Of a stretch of DNA of 48,444 nt, positions 23,998 to 33,078 are shown piece by piece (position 1 is the stretch's first letter; each line of letters starts with the position of its first letter). The position numbers and the translations under genes were made by a program. The stretch comes from an uncultured Bacteroidales bacterium (GTDB lineage: Bacteria; Bacteroidota; Bacteroidia; Bacteroidales; Bacteroidaceae): positions 1 through 48,444 of the forward strand of contig CALEFD010000091.1 of NCBI GenBank assembly GCA_937876995.1, given 5' to 3'. The notes beneath the pieces are model-generated. The model worked only from the letters and a program-made list of their open reading frames with translations. It made no database searches and had not been told where the DNA came from.

Positions 23998-24822
23998 TTA
24001 TATCCTGTTCAAAATAAGTTCTGCTATCACTTTTGCGGCTTTGTCCTGGCAACAGCCAAAACTTGGCCAGTCATTAAAATCAACCAGATACAGGGTTCCC
24101 TCTTCAGTAACAATCAGATCGCCACCATAGACATCGGTTTCCAACATCTCGGCACTCTCTTCTGCTATAGTGGAAACTCTCTCAATGTCTGCATCCGGAA
24201 TTTTGTCATTACACTGTTGTAAATTTCCAAATTTATCAGCACCGGTCGGATAGTAACTTCCAACTATGCCATAGCCACGCACACCATAAAATTTCAGTAG
24301 TTTACCGGAAACATGCTTCTGCAGAATGCAATTCTTTATACCTCTTTCCTGCATTTGTGCAACTATCATTGAAGCCTCTTCTGAATTCTGAGCCAAGCAT
24401 ACATCATCTTTACCAACAGAGTGTGAATCGCCGCGTTTTACCCAGCATGGAAAGATATTCCATTCCGCAGGTACTCCGTTTGTTGTTTCCAAACATACAC
24501 TTGCAGGTAAAAAAGGCCTGTTTCCCAACAGCTTTATTTGCTCTGTTCTGCCACAGTTTCTTACTGCACTTACACTATTTATAATGGGAATATCCAGTCT
24601 GGACAACTCGTTCTGAACATCTTCTGATCTTGCCATCTGAAATACGGCATCTATATGAATTTCAGTAGGAAAGGTTTCTGAATTGACAAATTCCTCCGGA
24701 ATACGAACCACATCCACCCCCTGATTTTCCAGTAACATGGATACTTTTTCAAATATCACAGCATCTGCACTTTCACGTCCGGGAGAATACTGTTTGGAAC
24801 GACTTATACCTACTACTGTCAT
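23998..24822 (-). CDS. ATP-grasp-like protein in the lipid head-group cluster
   Basis: This 274-residue soluble protein has an ATP-grasp pattern: VKRGDSHSVGKDDV (nucleotide-binding loop), NCILQKHVSGKLLKFYGVRG, then DVYGGDLIVTEEGTLYLVDF and NDWPSFGCC, where Asp and Asn would bind magnesium. The layout recalls RimK/ITPK-type enzymes, which ligate or phosphorylate small acceptors; the ITPK likeness would fit an inositol pathway but is weak. It overlaps the nucleotidyltransferase gene by ATGA and is followed directly by the phosphatidyltransferase gene. I am fairly sure of the fold, not of the substrate. Confidence 0.6.
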   Translation of the reverse strand: MTVVGISRSKQYSPGRESADAVIFEKVSMLLENQGVDVVRIPEEFVNSETFPTEIHIDAVFQMARSEDVQNELSRLDIPIINSVSAVRNCGRTEQIKLLGNRPFLPASVCLETTNGVPAEWNIFPCWVKRGDSHSVGKDDVCLAQNSEEASMIVAQMQERGIKNCILQKHVSGKLLKFYGVRGYGIVGSYYPTGADKFGNLQQCNDKIPDADIERVSTIAEESAEMLETDVYGGDLIVTEEGTLYLVDFNDWPSFGCCQDKAAKVIAELILNRI

Positions 24823-25520
24823 AGCTCCTCACTTATAAGAATTTCAGCCTTTGCCACATCTTCCACATGGTCAACATCAATTACTTTCCCTATATCGAAA
24901 GCTTTTACTCTCATACCATTCAGAACCAGTTGACGTTGAAACGCTCGCATTCTGGAGAGACCGTTTTCTATACACTCTTTCAGAACATCCAGACATTTGT
25001 CAGTCAGACAGTATATTCCTGCAGAAACATATCGACAATCACCCTGCATATCGTAATAGCCGGTAATGTTCATTTCATTATCCGTCTGTACATACAAAGG
25101 CTTTTCATCATCTATATACGATGTTACAGCCATTAAAGCATCTACATTGTCGCTGTTCCTGAATTCTTCTATATACGCTTTAAATCTGGCTGTACTGAAT
25201 ACTGTATCTACGGTTGACAGACAGAATTTCTCTGAATCCAGCAATTCTGACAATTCATAAAAGCTGTGCATAGAACTTGGCGTATTCCTGACACAAATAT
25301 CCAGATTGTATTTACCGGCAAGTTCCTGTAATCTTTGAAAAACTGATCTGTTATCCTGATTTACAATTATAGCTATCTTATCTGCACCGCATTCCGTATA
25401 GATTGACAACAACCGTTCAACCATTGAGACTCCCAAAAGAGGCACCAATGGTTTGGGAAGAGTGGCACCTTCGTATGCCAGTCTGCTTCCCTTTCCTGCT
25501 GCTATAATTGCAAACTGCAT
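24819..25520 (-). CDS. Sugar/polyol-phosphate nucleotidyltransferase
   Basis: This 233-residue GT-A-like nucleotidyltransferase starts MQFAIIAAGKGSRLAYEG, the classic G-x-G-x-R signature, followed by LPKPLVPLLG (substrate Lys) and, near residue 98, STVDTVFS for metal binding. GCADKIAIIV-like and DVDHVEDVAKAEILI segments fit the MobA-like/cytidylyltransferase group. Gene order suggests that it activates the head group, such as an inositol phosphate, to its CDP form, analogous to inositol-phosphate cytidylyltransferases of thermophiles. It starts nine bases after pdxA. The substrate is inferred. Confidence 0.75.
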   Translation of the reverse strand: MQFAIIAAGKGSRLAYEGATLPKPLVPLLGVSMVERLLSIYTECGADKIAIIVNQDNRSVFQRLQELAGKYNLDICVRNTPSSMHSFYELSELLDSEKFCLSTVDTVFSTARFKAYIEEFRNSDNVDALMAVTSYIDDEKPLYVQTDNEMNITGYYDMQGDCRYVSAGIYCLTDKCLDVLKECIENGLSRMRAFQRQLVLNGMRVKAFDIGKVIDVDHVEDVAKAEILISEEL

Positions 25521-25529
25521 CTATCTGCT

Positions 25530-26621
25530 TTATGCTTCGTCTTGAGTATCCAATTTCAGTTTATCGCTATCATCACGACGGTCAAAGAACTGCTTCTTTA
25601 ACGGATTTCTGCTAATCTGATATTCAATGGCTCTGCGTTTAAAAATATCAAGTGCTGTAAATATTGCCTGACGCAAGGAGTTTTCATCTGCCACACCTTT
25701 ACCTGCTATATCGTATGCAGTTCCGTGATCGGGCGATGTACGTACAACAGGCAAACCGGCCGTAAAGTTCACACCATCGTCCATTGATATGGCCTTTAAT
25801 GGAATCAGGCCCTGATCATGATACATGGCAAGAACTGCATCAAACTTACGATAATCGCCACTGCCAAAGAAACCATCGGCGGAAAATGGACCAAAACACT
25901 GTATGTTTTCTGCCACCATTTCATCTATGGCAGGCTTTATAAATTCTTGTTCTTCCTTACCTATCAGGCCACCATCACCGGCATGCGGATTGAGTGCCAG
26001 AACAGCAATTTTTGGTATCTCTATTCCAAAGTCATACTTTAGCGAGTTGTTTAACTGCTGAATCTTTTCGCTGACAAGTTCTTTAGTGATAAGCGATGCA
26101 ACCTTTGCTATAGGTTCGTGGATTGTAACCAATGCCACCTTAAGCGCATCATTCATAAGAATCATCAAAGGTTTGTTTCCTTCACCAAGTTTTGCAGCAA
26201 TATATTCTGTATGTCCCGGGAAATTAAACTCTTCTGAATGAATACTGTTTTTGTTGATAGGTGCGGTAACAAGCACATCTATCAAACCGTCCCTATATTC
26301 CTGAACAGCTCTTTCCAATGCCTGAAAAGCGGCCTTTCCGCTCTCCTGGGTTGGCATACCAAAATCTACCTTTACCTCTTCTGCATTGCAATTCACCAAA
26401 TTAAGACGACCTGCTACAGATTGATCGGCATTATCTACAACATTAAAATTTGTCTGCGAGCCCACCACTTTACGGTGATATGTAGCAATTTTAGGCGAAC
26501 CATAAACAATAGGAGTGCAGAAATCAAACATCTCAGGATCTGCAAATACTTTTAAAATAATTTCGTACCCTATTCCGTTTACATCGCCCTGGGTAATACC
26601 TACTCTGATGTTATTATTCAT
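25530..26621 (-). CDS. pdxA: 4-hydroxythreonine-4-phosphate dehydrogenase
   Basis: This 363-residue protein begins with IRVGITQGDVNGIGYEIILK, and has VLVTAPINKNSI, FPGHTEYIA (a metal-binding His), LNPHAGDGGLIGKEE and MYHDQGLIPLKA, all PdxA hallmarks. It oxidises 4-phosphohydroxythreonine with NAD in pyridoxal-phosphate synthesis in the cytoplasm. A charged tail (RRDDSDKLKLDTQDEA) extends beyond the usual end. It sits in the middle of an eight-gene run with 9-12-base gaps. A link to the lipid genes is not obvious beyond co-transcription. Confidence 0.93.
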   Translation of the reverse strand: MNNNIRVGITQGDVNGIGYEIILKVFADPEMFDFCTPIVYGSPKIATYHRKVVGSQTNFNVVDNADQSVAGRLNLVNCNAEEVKVDFGMPTQESGKAAFQALERAVQEYRDGLIDVLVTAPINKNSIHSEEFNFPGHTEYIAAKLGEGNKPLMILMNDALKVALVTIHEPIAKVASLITKELVSEKIQQLNNSLKYDFGIEIPKIAVLALNPHAGDGGLIGKEEQEFIKPAIDEMVAENIQCFGPFSADGFFGSGDYRKFDAVLAMYHDQGLIPLKAISMDDGVNFTAGLPVVRTSPDHGTAYDIAGKGVADENSLRQAIFTALDIFKRRAIEYQISRNPLKKQFFDRRDDSDKLKLDTQDEA

Positions 26622-26633
26622 ATTATTTCTATA

Positions 26634-27743
26634 TTATTCGGGAACAATTGTTATCTCTTCAATTCCATAACTAAATTTTTCAACCTCTTTCTCTTCCGGA
26701 AGAGCCAATGTGTATAAAGCAGCCTCCATTCTACGCATCAAATTACGTTTGTCGTCACCCGGAGCATATACAAAAGCCTCTACAACCACTACCATTTGGT
26801 TTTTTTCATCTACTCTTGATATTGATACAAACGGACCACCCATATCGTAGTTCTCCATTTCCCAAAGACCGCGAGCTATCTGAGCATATTCTCCTCTTAC
26901 TTCTGAATCTTTAACTGTCACAAACTGATGAGCAGTTGTCATATACTGGTCTTTTTTAGGACCCGGTATATACCTCTTCATTACAGAATCACGCTTTGCA
27001 AAAAAATACTCCTTTGTAAATGTATTCACATCTCTGTAAGGATAGGAGTAAATCACAAAGTTCATATCTTTTTCACCCTTATTTGTTGCTGCCCAGAAGA
27101 AATTCTTGGCAGTCTTTGTTTTGTTCAATTCCTGCGGTATCCATACTTCACAATCAAATAGTGAATCTACCTTCTGCGATATAAACAGACTATGTTTCTT
27201 TTTTAGCAGTTCAATTTCCCTATTCATTTCGGCTTTTGTAAAAAAGTCGATGATGCTCTCCCCATTGTCTGTTACAAATTTTGCAAATTGTTTGGCATCC
27301 TGTGCTTGAATAGTCATAACCATCTGTGGTGAAGCATAAACATCTCTTGAGAACTTAATTTTTCCCTGAGAATAGATAGGATCAATGTTTACCAACAGAA
27401 TATTTCTACAGTAACGTAGTGTTCTGTGAAAATCGTTCGATGATACTTTTGATATTCTGAAAGAGGGTTCTGCCTGTGGCAAACCGGGAACTTCACTCTC
27501 CAAAACCTCCTTCAATGCATCGTATGCGCCATTGTAGTAATCTTCTCCATCGGCCACCACAAGGATTTCGTATGGAATACCCGATGATGCCGGTGTTAAA
27601 ACAGTTTTTCTGCTTGCCTTTTTTGTTTTAGCAACAGCAGCGGCTTTATTACCGCCATTACCATTATTACCACTCTCTTTACAACCTACCATCACCAATG
27701 GCAGCATTGCAATCATTAAACTGAATAAATTTTTAATCTTCAT
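26634..27743 (-). CDS. DUF4837-family lipoprotein
   Basis: This 369-residue lipoprotein has its lipobox at Cys21 (LPLVMVGC), a low-complexity Gly/Asn stretch (ESGNNGNGGNK) and an Ala/Lys segment. The body has PYEILVVADGEDYYNGAYDA, LLVNIDPIYSQGKIKF and GPFVSISRVDEKNQMVVVVE, which I recall as the DUF4837 family of Bacteroidetes. The function of that family is unknown. It lies between rlmN and pdxA with 12-base gaps on both sides, the arrangement I remember from Bacteroides. Confidence 0.75.
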   Translation of the reverse strand: MKIKNLFSLMIAMLPLVMVGCKESGNNGNGGNKAAAVAKTKKASRKTVLTPASSGIPYEILVVADGEDYYNGAYDALKEVLESEVPGLPQAEPSFRISKVSSNDFHRTLRYCRNILLVNIDPIYSQGKIKFSRDVYASPQMVMTIQAQDAKQFAKFVTDNGESIIDFFTKAEMNREIELLKKKHSLFISQKVDSLFDCEVWIPQELNKTKTAKNFFWAATNKGEKDMNFVIYSYPYRDVNTFTKEYFFAKRDSVMKRYIPGPKKDQYMTTAHQFVTVKDSEVRGEYAQIARGLWEMENYDMGGPFVSISRVDEKNQMVVVVEAFVYAPGDDKRNLMRRMEAALYTLALPEEKEVEKFSYGIEEITIVPE

Positions 27744-27755
27744 AGTTTTGTATAA

Positions 27756-28796
27756 TTAGTGTTGTTTAATTGTACTCAACATTCCGCATGCAGCCCAAAT
27801 ATCTTCGCCACGCGATGCCCTGATAGTTGCAAACAGACCATGCTGTGTAAGATAATCTCTGAACTTAACTATATCGTCTTCGGCCGTAGGACGCAATGGG
27901 CTATCCGGAATAGCATGAAAACGTATAAGGTTAATTCTACAACTAAAACCTTGTAACAACGCCAACAACTCCTTTGCATCGGCTATAGAATCGTTCACTC
28001 CTTTGAACATTGTATATTCAAAAGACAACCTACGCTGATGCGCAAAATCATAGCGTTTTAAAATCTCCAGCATTTCGGTCATAGAGAAAGCCTTTTCTGC
28101 CGGAATAAGTTCACGTCTCTTTTCAGGATTTGGAGCATGCAGACTTATAGCTATATGACATTCACAATCTTCAATAAGTCTTTTAAGTTCACGTCTTATA
28201 CCAACAGTAGAAATGGTTATACGCTTTGGACTCCAAGCAAATCCCCATTGGGCAGTAAGAATTTCAGTAACTGCCAGCACATTTTTCAAATTATCCAAAG
28301 GTTCGCCCATACCCATAAAGACCACATTGGTCAATGATTCGCGCTGTTCAACAGGCAGTGAGATTATCTGATTCAGAATCTCACCGGCAGTAAGACTTGC
28401 AGTATAATGCTGACGGCCGGTCATACAGAACACGCAACCCATCTTACATCCTACTTGAGATGATATACAAAGTGTAGCTCTATCTCTATCCGGAATAAAA
28501 ACAGCCTCTACAAAACGACCATCGGCAACCTGGAACAGATGCTTTACTGTTCCATCAGAAGATTCTGCCGATTCTGCAGGGCTGGAAAGAAATATAGTAT
28601 ATCTTTCCGCTAAAAGCGTACGAAACTTCAGCGATACATTAGTCATTTTGTCTATGGAATCTACCTTCTTGACATACAGCCAGTCAGCTATCTGTTTAGC
28701 CGTAAAAAGAGGCATTCCCAACTGTAATACCACATCCTGTAGTTCAGACAGAGTAAGACCCAACAAATTTATTTTGTTACTCTCCATTTTATCCAT
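27756..28796 (-). CDS. rlmN: Dual-specificity rRNA/tRNA adenine-C2 methyltransferase (radical SAM)
   Basis: This 346-residue protein has the radical SAM cluster CxxxCxxC in VGCKMGCVFCMTG and the upstream VFIPDRDRATLCISSQ. It also has VFMGMGEPLDN, ISLHAPNPEKR, and the second catalytic Cys near the end in SRGEDIWAACGML. RlmN methylates A2503 of 23S rRNA and A37 of some tRNAs. The start MDKMESNK has an alternative Met four codons in. It shares a 54-bp divergent promoter region with the glycosyltransferase gene. Confidence 0.95.
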   Translation of the reverse strand: MDKMESNKINLLGLTLSELQDVVLQLGMPLFTAKQIADWLYVKKVDSIDKMTNVSLKFRTLLAERYTIFLSSPAESAESSDGTVKHLFQVADGRFVEAVFIPDRDRATLCISSQVGCKMGCVFCMTGRQHYTASLTAGEILNQIISLPVEQRESLTNVVFMGMGEPLDNLKNVLAVTEILTAQWGFAWSPKRITISTVGIRRELKRLIEDCECHIAISLHAPNPEKRRELIPAEKAFSMTEMLEILKRYDFAHQRRLSFEYTMFKGVNDSIADAKELLALLQGFSCRINLIRFHAIPDSPLRPTAEDDIVKFRDYLTQHGLFATIRASRGEDIWAACGMLSTIKQH

Positions 28797-28810
28797 TACT
28801 AATATTGTTT

Positions 28811-28843
28811 GCGAAGATACTAAAAAAAATTGACTATCTTCGC
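28811..28843. promoter_or_regulatory. Inverted-repeat divergent promoter between rlmN and a glycosyltransferase
   Basis: A perfect 9-bp inverted repeat, GCGAAGATA (28811-28819) and TATCTTCGC (28835-28843), gives a TAnnTTcG-like -7 element facing each way (TATCTTCG on both strands), 15 bases apart. Both genes start soon after. The two promoters must compete for polymerase. Confidence 0.4.
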
Positions 28844-28850
28844 ATTTGTT

Positions 28851-30167
28851 ATGGTACAGATTATTGATATTCCTTTATACGGCACCTCAACCGCAGGATT
28901 GCGTGCTATTTTTGAGAAAAATTGTGATTCTTTTGTGTTTTTGAACATCAGCGGAAAGCAAATTTCCATTGATGACAATGCTATTGAAAGTTTTATTTCT
29001 ACAGCACAACAAAACAAGTCGGGCATTGTGTATTCAGATTTCAACAAAGAGATAAATGGTGAAATAATACTCAACCCCGTTATCGACATACAAGACGGAA
29101 GTTTGCGAGATGATTTCGATTTTGGTGCGGTAATATGTATTTCACGCTTTGCTGCAGATAGCTTTGTAAAATCTCAGCCAAAAGAGTATTCCATAGGCGG
29201 ATTATACCAATTCAGGTTATTTGTACAGCGCAATTTCAGCATAATCAGAATAGACAAACCGCTTTACACCGTAGTAGAAACAGACACACGCGCATCGGGA
29301 CAAAAGCAGTTCGATTATGTAAATCCCAGAAATAGAGACAGCCAGATTGAAATGGAAAAGATATGCACTGACCATCTGAAAGAGATAGGCGCATATCTTA
29401 GCCCAAACAGGTACAAAAAGTGCCTTTTCAACGAAGATTTTGCAGTAGAAGCATCGGTTATTATTCCGGTTAGGAATAGAGAACGTACCATAGCTGACGC
29501 CATACAATCTGTACTAGAACAGGAGGCTCCATTCCCATTCAATTTAATCATTGTAGATAACCATTCTACCGACAATACCACATCCATAATCAATTCGTTC
29601 ACTACAGACAGCAGAGTAATACATATTATTCCGGAAAGAGAAGATTTAGGCATAGGCGGATGTTGGGATCTGGCTGTACGCAGCCCACATTGCGGAAAGT
29701 TTGCCATACAGTTGGACAGTGATGATATTTACAGTGGCAAAGAGACCATTAAACAGATAGTAGATAAATTTTATTCAGAACAATGCGCAATGGTGATAGG
29801 CAGCTACAGAATCTGCAATTTTGCTCTTGAAACACTACCTCCAGGAATTATTGACCACAAAGAGTGGACAGACAATAACGGACCCAACAACGCATTGCGA
29901 ATAAATGGTTTAGGAGCGCCAAGAGCTTTTTACACACCGGTAATAAGAGAGATAGGTTTTCCAAATGTAAGTTATGGAGAAGACTATGCTGTGGGAATAG
30001 CCATATCACGCAGTTACAGGATAGGACGTATCTATGAAGAACTCTATCTGTGCCGTCGTTGGGAGGGCAATAGCGATTCAGCACTCAGCCAAGAGAAAAT
30101 CAACGCGAACAATCTGTACAAAGATAGTTTAAGAACAGCAGAACTACATAAAAGAATGGGAAGATGA
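28851..30167 (+). CDS. Family 2 glycosyltransferase with N-terminal extension
   Basis: The ATG start (MVQIIDIPLYGTSTAGLRAI) gives 438 residues; a TTG seven codons upstream is ignored. The first 200 residues include ISRFAADSF and YQFRLFVQRNFSIIRIDKPL and are not a typical GT2 core. The GT-A core follows: ASVIIPVRNRERTIADAIQS, then LIIVDNHSTDNT and the metal-binding QLDSDDIY, with GEDYAVGIAI and LYLCRRWEGNSDSAL near the end. No membrane span is seen. Its stop overlaps the start of the SpoIID-domain gene by ATGA, so the two products are probably linked. Acceptor and donor are unknown. Confidence 0.8.
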   Translation: MVQIIDIPLYGTSTAGLRAIFEKNCDSFVFLNISGKQISIDDNAIESFISTAQQNKSGIVYSDFNKEINGEIILNPVIDIQDGSLRDDFDFGAVICISRFAADSFVKSQPKEYSIGGLYQFRLFVQRNFSIIRIDKPLYTVVETDTRASGQKQFDYVNPRNRDSQIEMEKICTDHLKEIGAYLSPNRYKKCLFNEDFAVEASVIIPVRNRERTIADAIQSVLEQEAPFPFNLIIVDNHSTDNTTSIINSFTTDSRVIHIIPEREDLGIGGCWDLAVRSPHCGKFAIQLDSDDIYSGKETIKQIVDKFYSEQCAMVIGSYRICNFALETLPPGIIDHKEWTDNNGPNNALRINGLGAPRAFYTPVIREIGFPNVSYGEDYAVGIAISRSYRIGRIYEELYLCRRWEGNSDSALSQEKINANNLYKDSLRTAELHKRMGR

Positions 30168-32338
30168 AACAGATATTGAACAACCTGGCCGACTTTTTAA
30201 AAAAAGAGCGCGAAGTATGGCAAAAGGCCGATAAAGCTTTTCAAGACCTAAACAGTGTAAAGAGCCGCACTATATCATCGTCCGGATTGAGATTGCAATT
30301 CAACCCAAGCAGAATAGTATCAACAGCAGCCAACATCAGCAAAGAAGGTATTGGTAGTCGCGCCTGTTTTCTTTGTGAAGAGAACAGACCATCTGAACAA
30401 AGAGCCTATCCTATAAGTAACGATTACGAACTTTTGGTTAACCCCTATCCCATACTAAAAGAACATTTCACTGTTATAAGCAAGAAGCATCAGCCTCAAT
30501 CCATTAAAGAGAGTTTGCCTACATTCATAAAGATTGCCACAGAACTGCCATCGGGATATGTAGTATTCTACAATGGTCCTCGCAGTGGAGCATCTGCCCC
30601 CGACCATCTTCATCTGCAGATAGGCAGCAATGACAACATACCGCTGATAGATAAAATCTGCAACAACAATTGGAGCAGCAACAGCAATATATCAACAATA
30701 TCGCCTTTTGGATTTCCTGTAACAATAGTAAGAGGAGAAAACATAGAAGAGATTGAATCGGTTATAGAGAGCATTCCTATTCTTGACGGAGAATATGAAC
30801 CACGTCTAAATATTATAGCCTGTAACCACAACGGAACTGTTTACACAGCAATAATTAAACGTGGCAAACACAGACCCGCCTGTTATTATGCAGAAGGCGA
30901 TGCAAAGAAATTGGTCAGTCCGGGTACTCTCGATATGTGCGGATTGGTTATCACTCCAAGAGAATCCGATTTTGAGACTCTTACAGAGAAAGACATATTG
31001 TCCATATACAGGGAAGTTACTCCCGTACAGCCCACACTGCAAGTAGGCATAGTGAACGGAGAGAAGATAGAGTTTATGCTGAACGGAAAATATTCCGATG
31101 GAAAGGGAGTTTTCACAGGAGAGCAGAACGTTCAGATAGCTGACGGTAAGATACTATGGCAAGGAAATATAGTTGAAACATTAGAACTTAAGCCTGCATC
31201 TTCATCATGTTCATTTACCCTACATAGTGTTACCATAGGCATAGGATTCCATTGGGAACGCAACGAAGAACAGAACTTTACCGGCAACCTATCTTTTAAG
31301 TGCGACAATGGAACAATATGGGCCATAAACGGAATATCTGTGGAAGAATACCTGGAAAGCGTTATTTCATCAGAAATGAAGCCCACTGCTCCGGCAGAAT
31401 TTTTAAAAGCCCACGCTGTAATATCACGTAGCTGGGTTATAGCTCAATGTCATACTGCCCGATACACAAAACCGGAAACAGACAAAAAAGCAGACAACTG
31501 CTGTACAGAGAGCAATAAAATAATTAAATGGTACGACCACGAACAGCATACTTTGTTTGATGTGTGTGCCGACGATCACTGCCAACGATATCAAGGCAAG
31601 AGCAGAATAATAAATTCGGCCGCACGCAGAGCCATACAAGAGACGCACGGTGAAATCCTTACTCACAATGGCTATCTGTGCGATGCACGTTTCAGCAAAT
31701 GTTGCGGAGGTATAACAGAAGAGTTTGAAAGCTGCTGGCAAGAGGAGCATCATCCATACCTGACAGTACTTAGAGATAGCAGAAGCAATAGTGAATCTAT
31801 CCCGGATTTACGAAACGAAGAGAATGCCAAAGATTGGATTCTGGACAGACCTAAATCATTTTGCGGTAACGCAGATGGAAAGATTCTAAAAGATTCACTC
31901 AACGGATACGACCTTGAAACTCCCGATTTCTACAGATGGCAAGTAGAATACACCGCAGAAGAGTTAACTGAATTATTCCACCAAAAATCCGGTTTAGATG
32001 TAGGCACCATTATAGACCTTAAACCACTGAAACGTGGAGGTTCAGGCAGGATAATAGAACTTGAAGTAACAGGTACTAATAGTAGTGTTATTATAGGAAA
32101 AGAGCTTGAGATAAGAAGATTGCTTTCCCAGACTCACCTATATAGCAGTGCTTTTACAGTAAGTAAAAAATACGATGAAATGGGGAATATCAGCAAATTC
32201 ATACTTAACGGAGCCGGTTGGGGACATGGCGTAGGTCTATGTCAGATTGGTGCTGCAGTTATGGGCGAAAAAGGATATTCATACAGAGATATTTTACTGC
32301 ACTACTATCCAAAAACAGCGCTTAAAAACTGTTACTGA
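30164..32338 (+). CDS. DUF4922 (HIT-like) and SpoIID/LytB fusion protein
   Basis: This 724-residue protein has residues of about 1-270 that look like DUF4922: RACFLCEENRPSEQ, LVNPYPILKEHFTVISKKHQ and GASAPDHLHLQI, a His-x-His-x-Gln motif as in HIT-type nucleotide phosphorylases. Residues of about 330-724 form a SpoIID/LytB domain with SVEEYLESVISSEMKP, FLKAHAVISRSWVIAQ, and GAGWGHGVGLCQIGAAVMGE plus HYYPKTAL at the end. SpoIID proteins are lytic transglycosylases of peptidoglycan. No signal peptide is visible, which is odd for such an enzyme. The next genes are for muropeptide sugar recycling. Confidence 0.78.
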   Translation: MKQILNNLADFLKKEREVWQKADKAFQDLNSVKSRTISSSGLRLQFNPSRIVSTAANISKEGIGSRACFLCEENRPSEQRAYPISNDYELLVNPYPILKEHFTVISKKHQPQSIKESLPTFIKIATELPSGYVVFYNGPRSGASAPDHLHLQIGSNDNIPLIDKICNNNWSSNSNISTISPFGFPVTIVRGENIEEIESVIESIPILDGEYEPRLNIIACNHNGTVYTAIIKRGKHRPACYYAEGDAKKLVSPGTLDMCGLVITPRESDFETLTEKDILSIYREVTPVQPTLQVGIVNGEKIEFMLNGKYSDGKGVFTGEQNVQIADGKILWQGNIVETLELKPASSSCSFTLHSVTIGIGFHWERNEEQNFTGNLSFKCDNGTIWAINGISVEEYLESVISSEMKPTAPAEFLKAHAVISRSWVIAQCHTARYTKPETDKKADNCCTESNKIIKWYDHEQHTLFDVCADDHCQRYQGKSRIINSAARRAIQETHGEILTHNGYLCDARFSKCCGGITEEFESCWQEEHHPYLTVLRDSRSNSESIPDLRNEENAKDWILDRPKSFCGNADGKILKDSLNGYDLETPDFYRWQVEYTAEELTELFHQKSGLDVGTIIDLKPLKRGGSGRIIELEVTGTNSSVIIGKELEIRRLLSQTHLYSSAFTVSKKYDEMGNISKFILNGAGWGHGVGLCQIGAAVMGEKGYSYRDILLHYYPKTALKNCY

Positions 32339-33078
32339 TAGAATCTGCGTACTATATCTGCCGCTTTCTCAAGCATTTCAGGTTTACCCGCATCAACCCA
32401 ATCTGATGGATTAAAATCTTCTGATGCAGATATTTTTAGCAAATTGGCATAATCTATGTAAAATCCGGTTATGCCAAATTTATTTTCATTTACTGCGTTA
32501 AGATATTTCAAAACAGATTGTGAAACCACATGAATACCCTGAAAAGCGTATGATTTGCAAAGTGTATAATCAAAATCAGAAAATGCAGAACGAAGTTTTC
32601 CATCTCTGGAATCGCGCCACCCTTTAAGATTTTGAGAGTCATCAAAATATAATTTACGTGCAGTATCTCTATCGGCAACCACCATAGTCACATCTGAATT
32701 TGCAGCACAATGAATGTCATATAATTTACGCAAATCTATAGATGAAAAGATATCCACGTTATGCAATAAAACAGGTTGGTCGTTATCAAACAGTGGCAAT
32801 GCCTTTCTTAAACCACCTCCGGTATCAAGCAGTTCTCCACTTTCATCCGATATACGGATATCCATACCAAAAGCCCCAAAACTATCGATGAAATCTACTA
32901 TTTTATCTGCATAATGATGTACGTTGACAACTACCGTTTCCACACCTGCATTTTTAAGATGTAGCAACTGATGTTCAAGCATAGGTTTTCCGGCAACCTT
33001 TACAAGAGCTTTTGGTAAATCCTGAGTATAAGTTCCCAAACGACTACCCAAACCGGCAGCAAATATCAACGCATTCAT
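32332..33078 (-). CDS. MurU-like sugar-1-phosphate uridylyltransferase
   Basis: This 248-residue nucleotidyltransferase starts MNALIFAAGLGSRLGTYTQD, with LPKALVKVAGKPMLEHQL, DTGGGLRKALPLF and NVDIFSSIDL for metal binding. The pattern matches MurU, which makes UDP-MurNAc from MurNAc-1-phosphate. It overlaps by four bases (ATGA) with the AmgK-like kinase gene, the usual partner of murU. It would therefore act in the shortcut of cell-wall sugar recycling that bypasses the fosfomycin-sensitive step. The 3' end overlaps that of the convergent SpoIID gene by seven bases. Confidence 0.75.
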   Translation of the reverse strand: MNALIFAAGLGSRLGTYTQDLPKALVKVAGKPMLEHQLLHLKNAGVETVVVNVHHYADKIVDFIDSFGAFGMDIRISDESGELLDTGGGLRKALPLFDNDQPVLLHNVDIFSSIDLRKLYDIHCAANSDVTMVVADRDTARKLYFDDSQNLKGWRDSRDGKLRSAFSDFDYTLCKSYAFQGIHVVSQSVLKYLNAVNENKFGITGFYIDYANLLKISASEDFNPSDWVDAGKPEMLEKAADIVRRFYQ

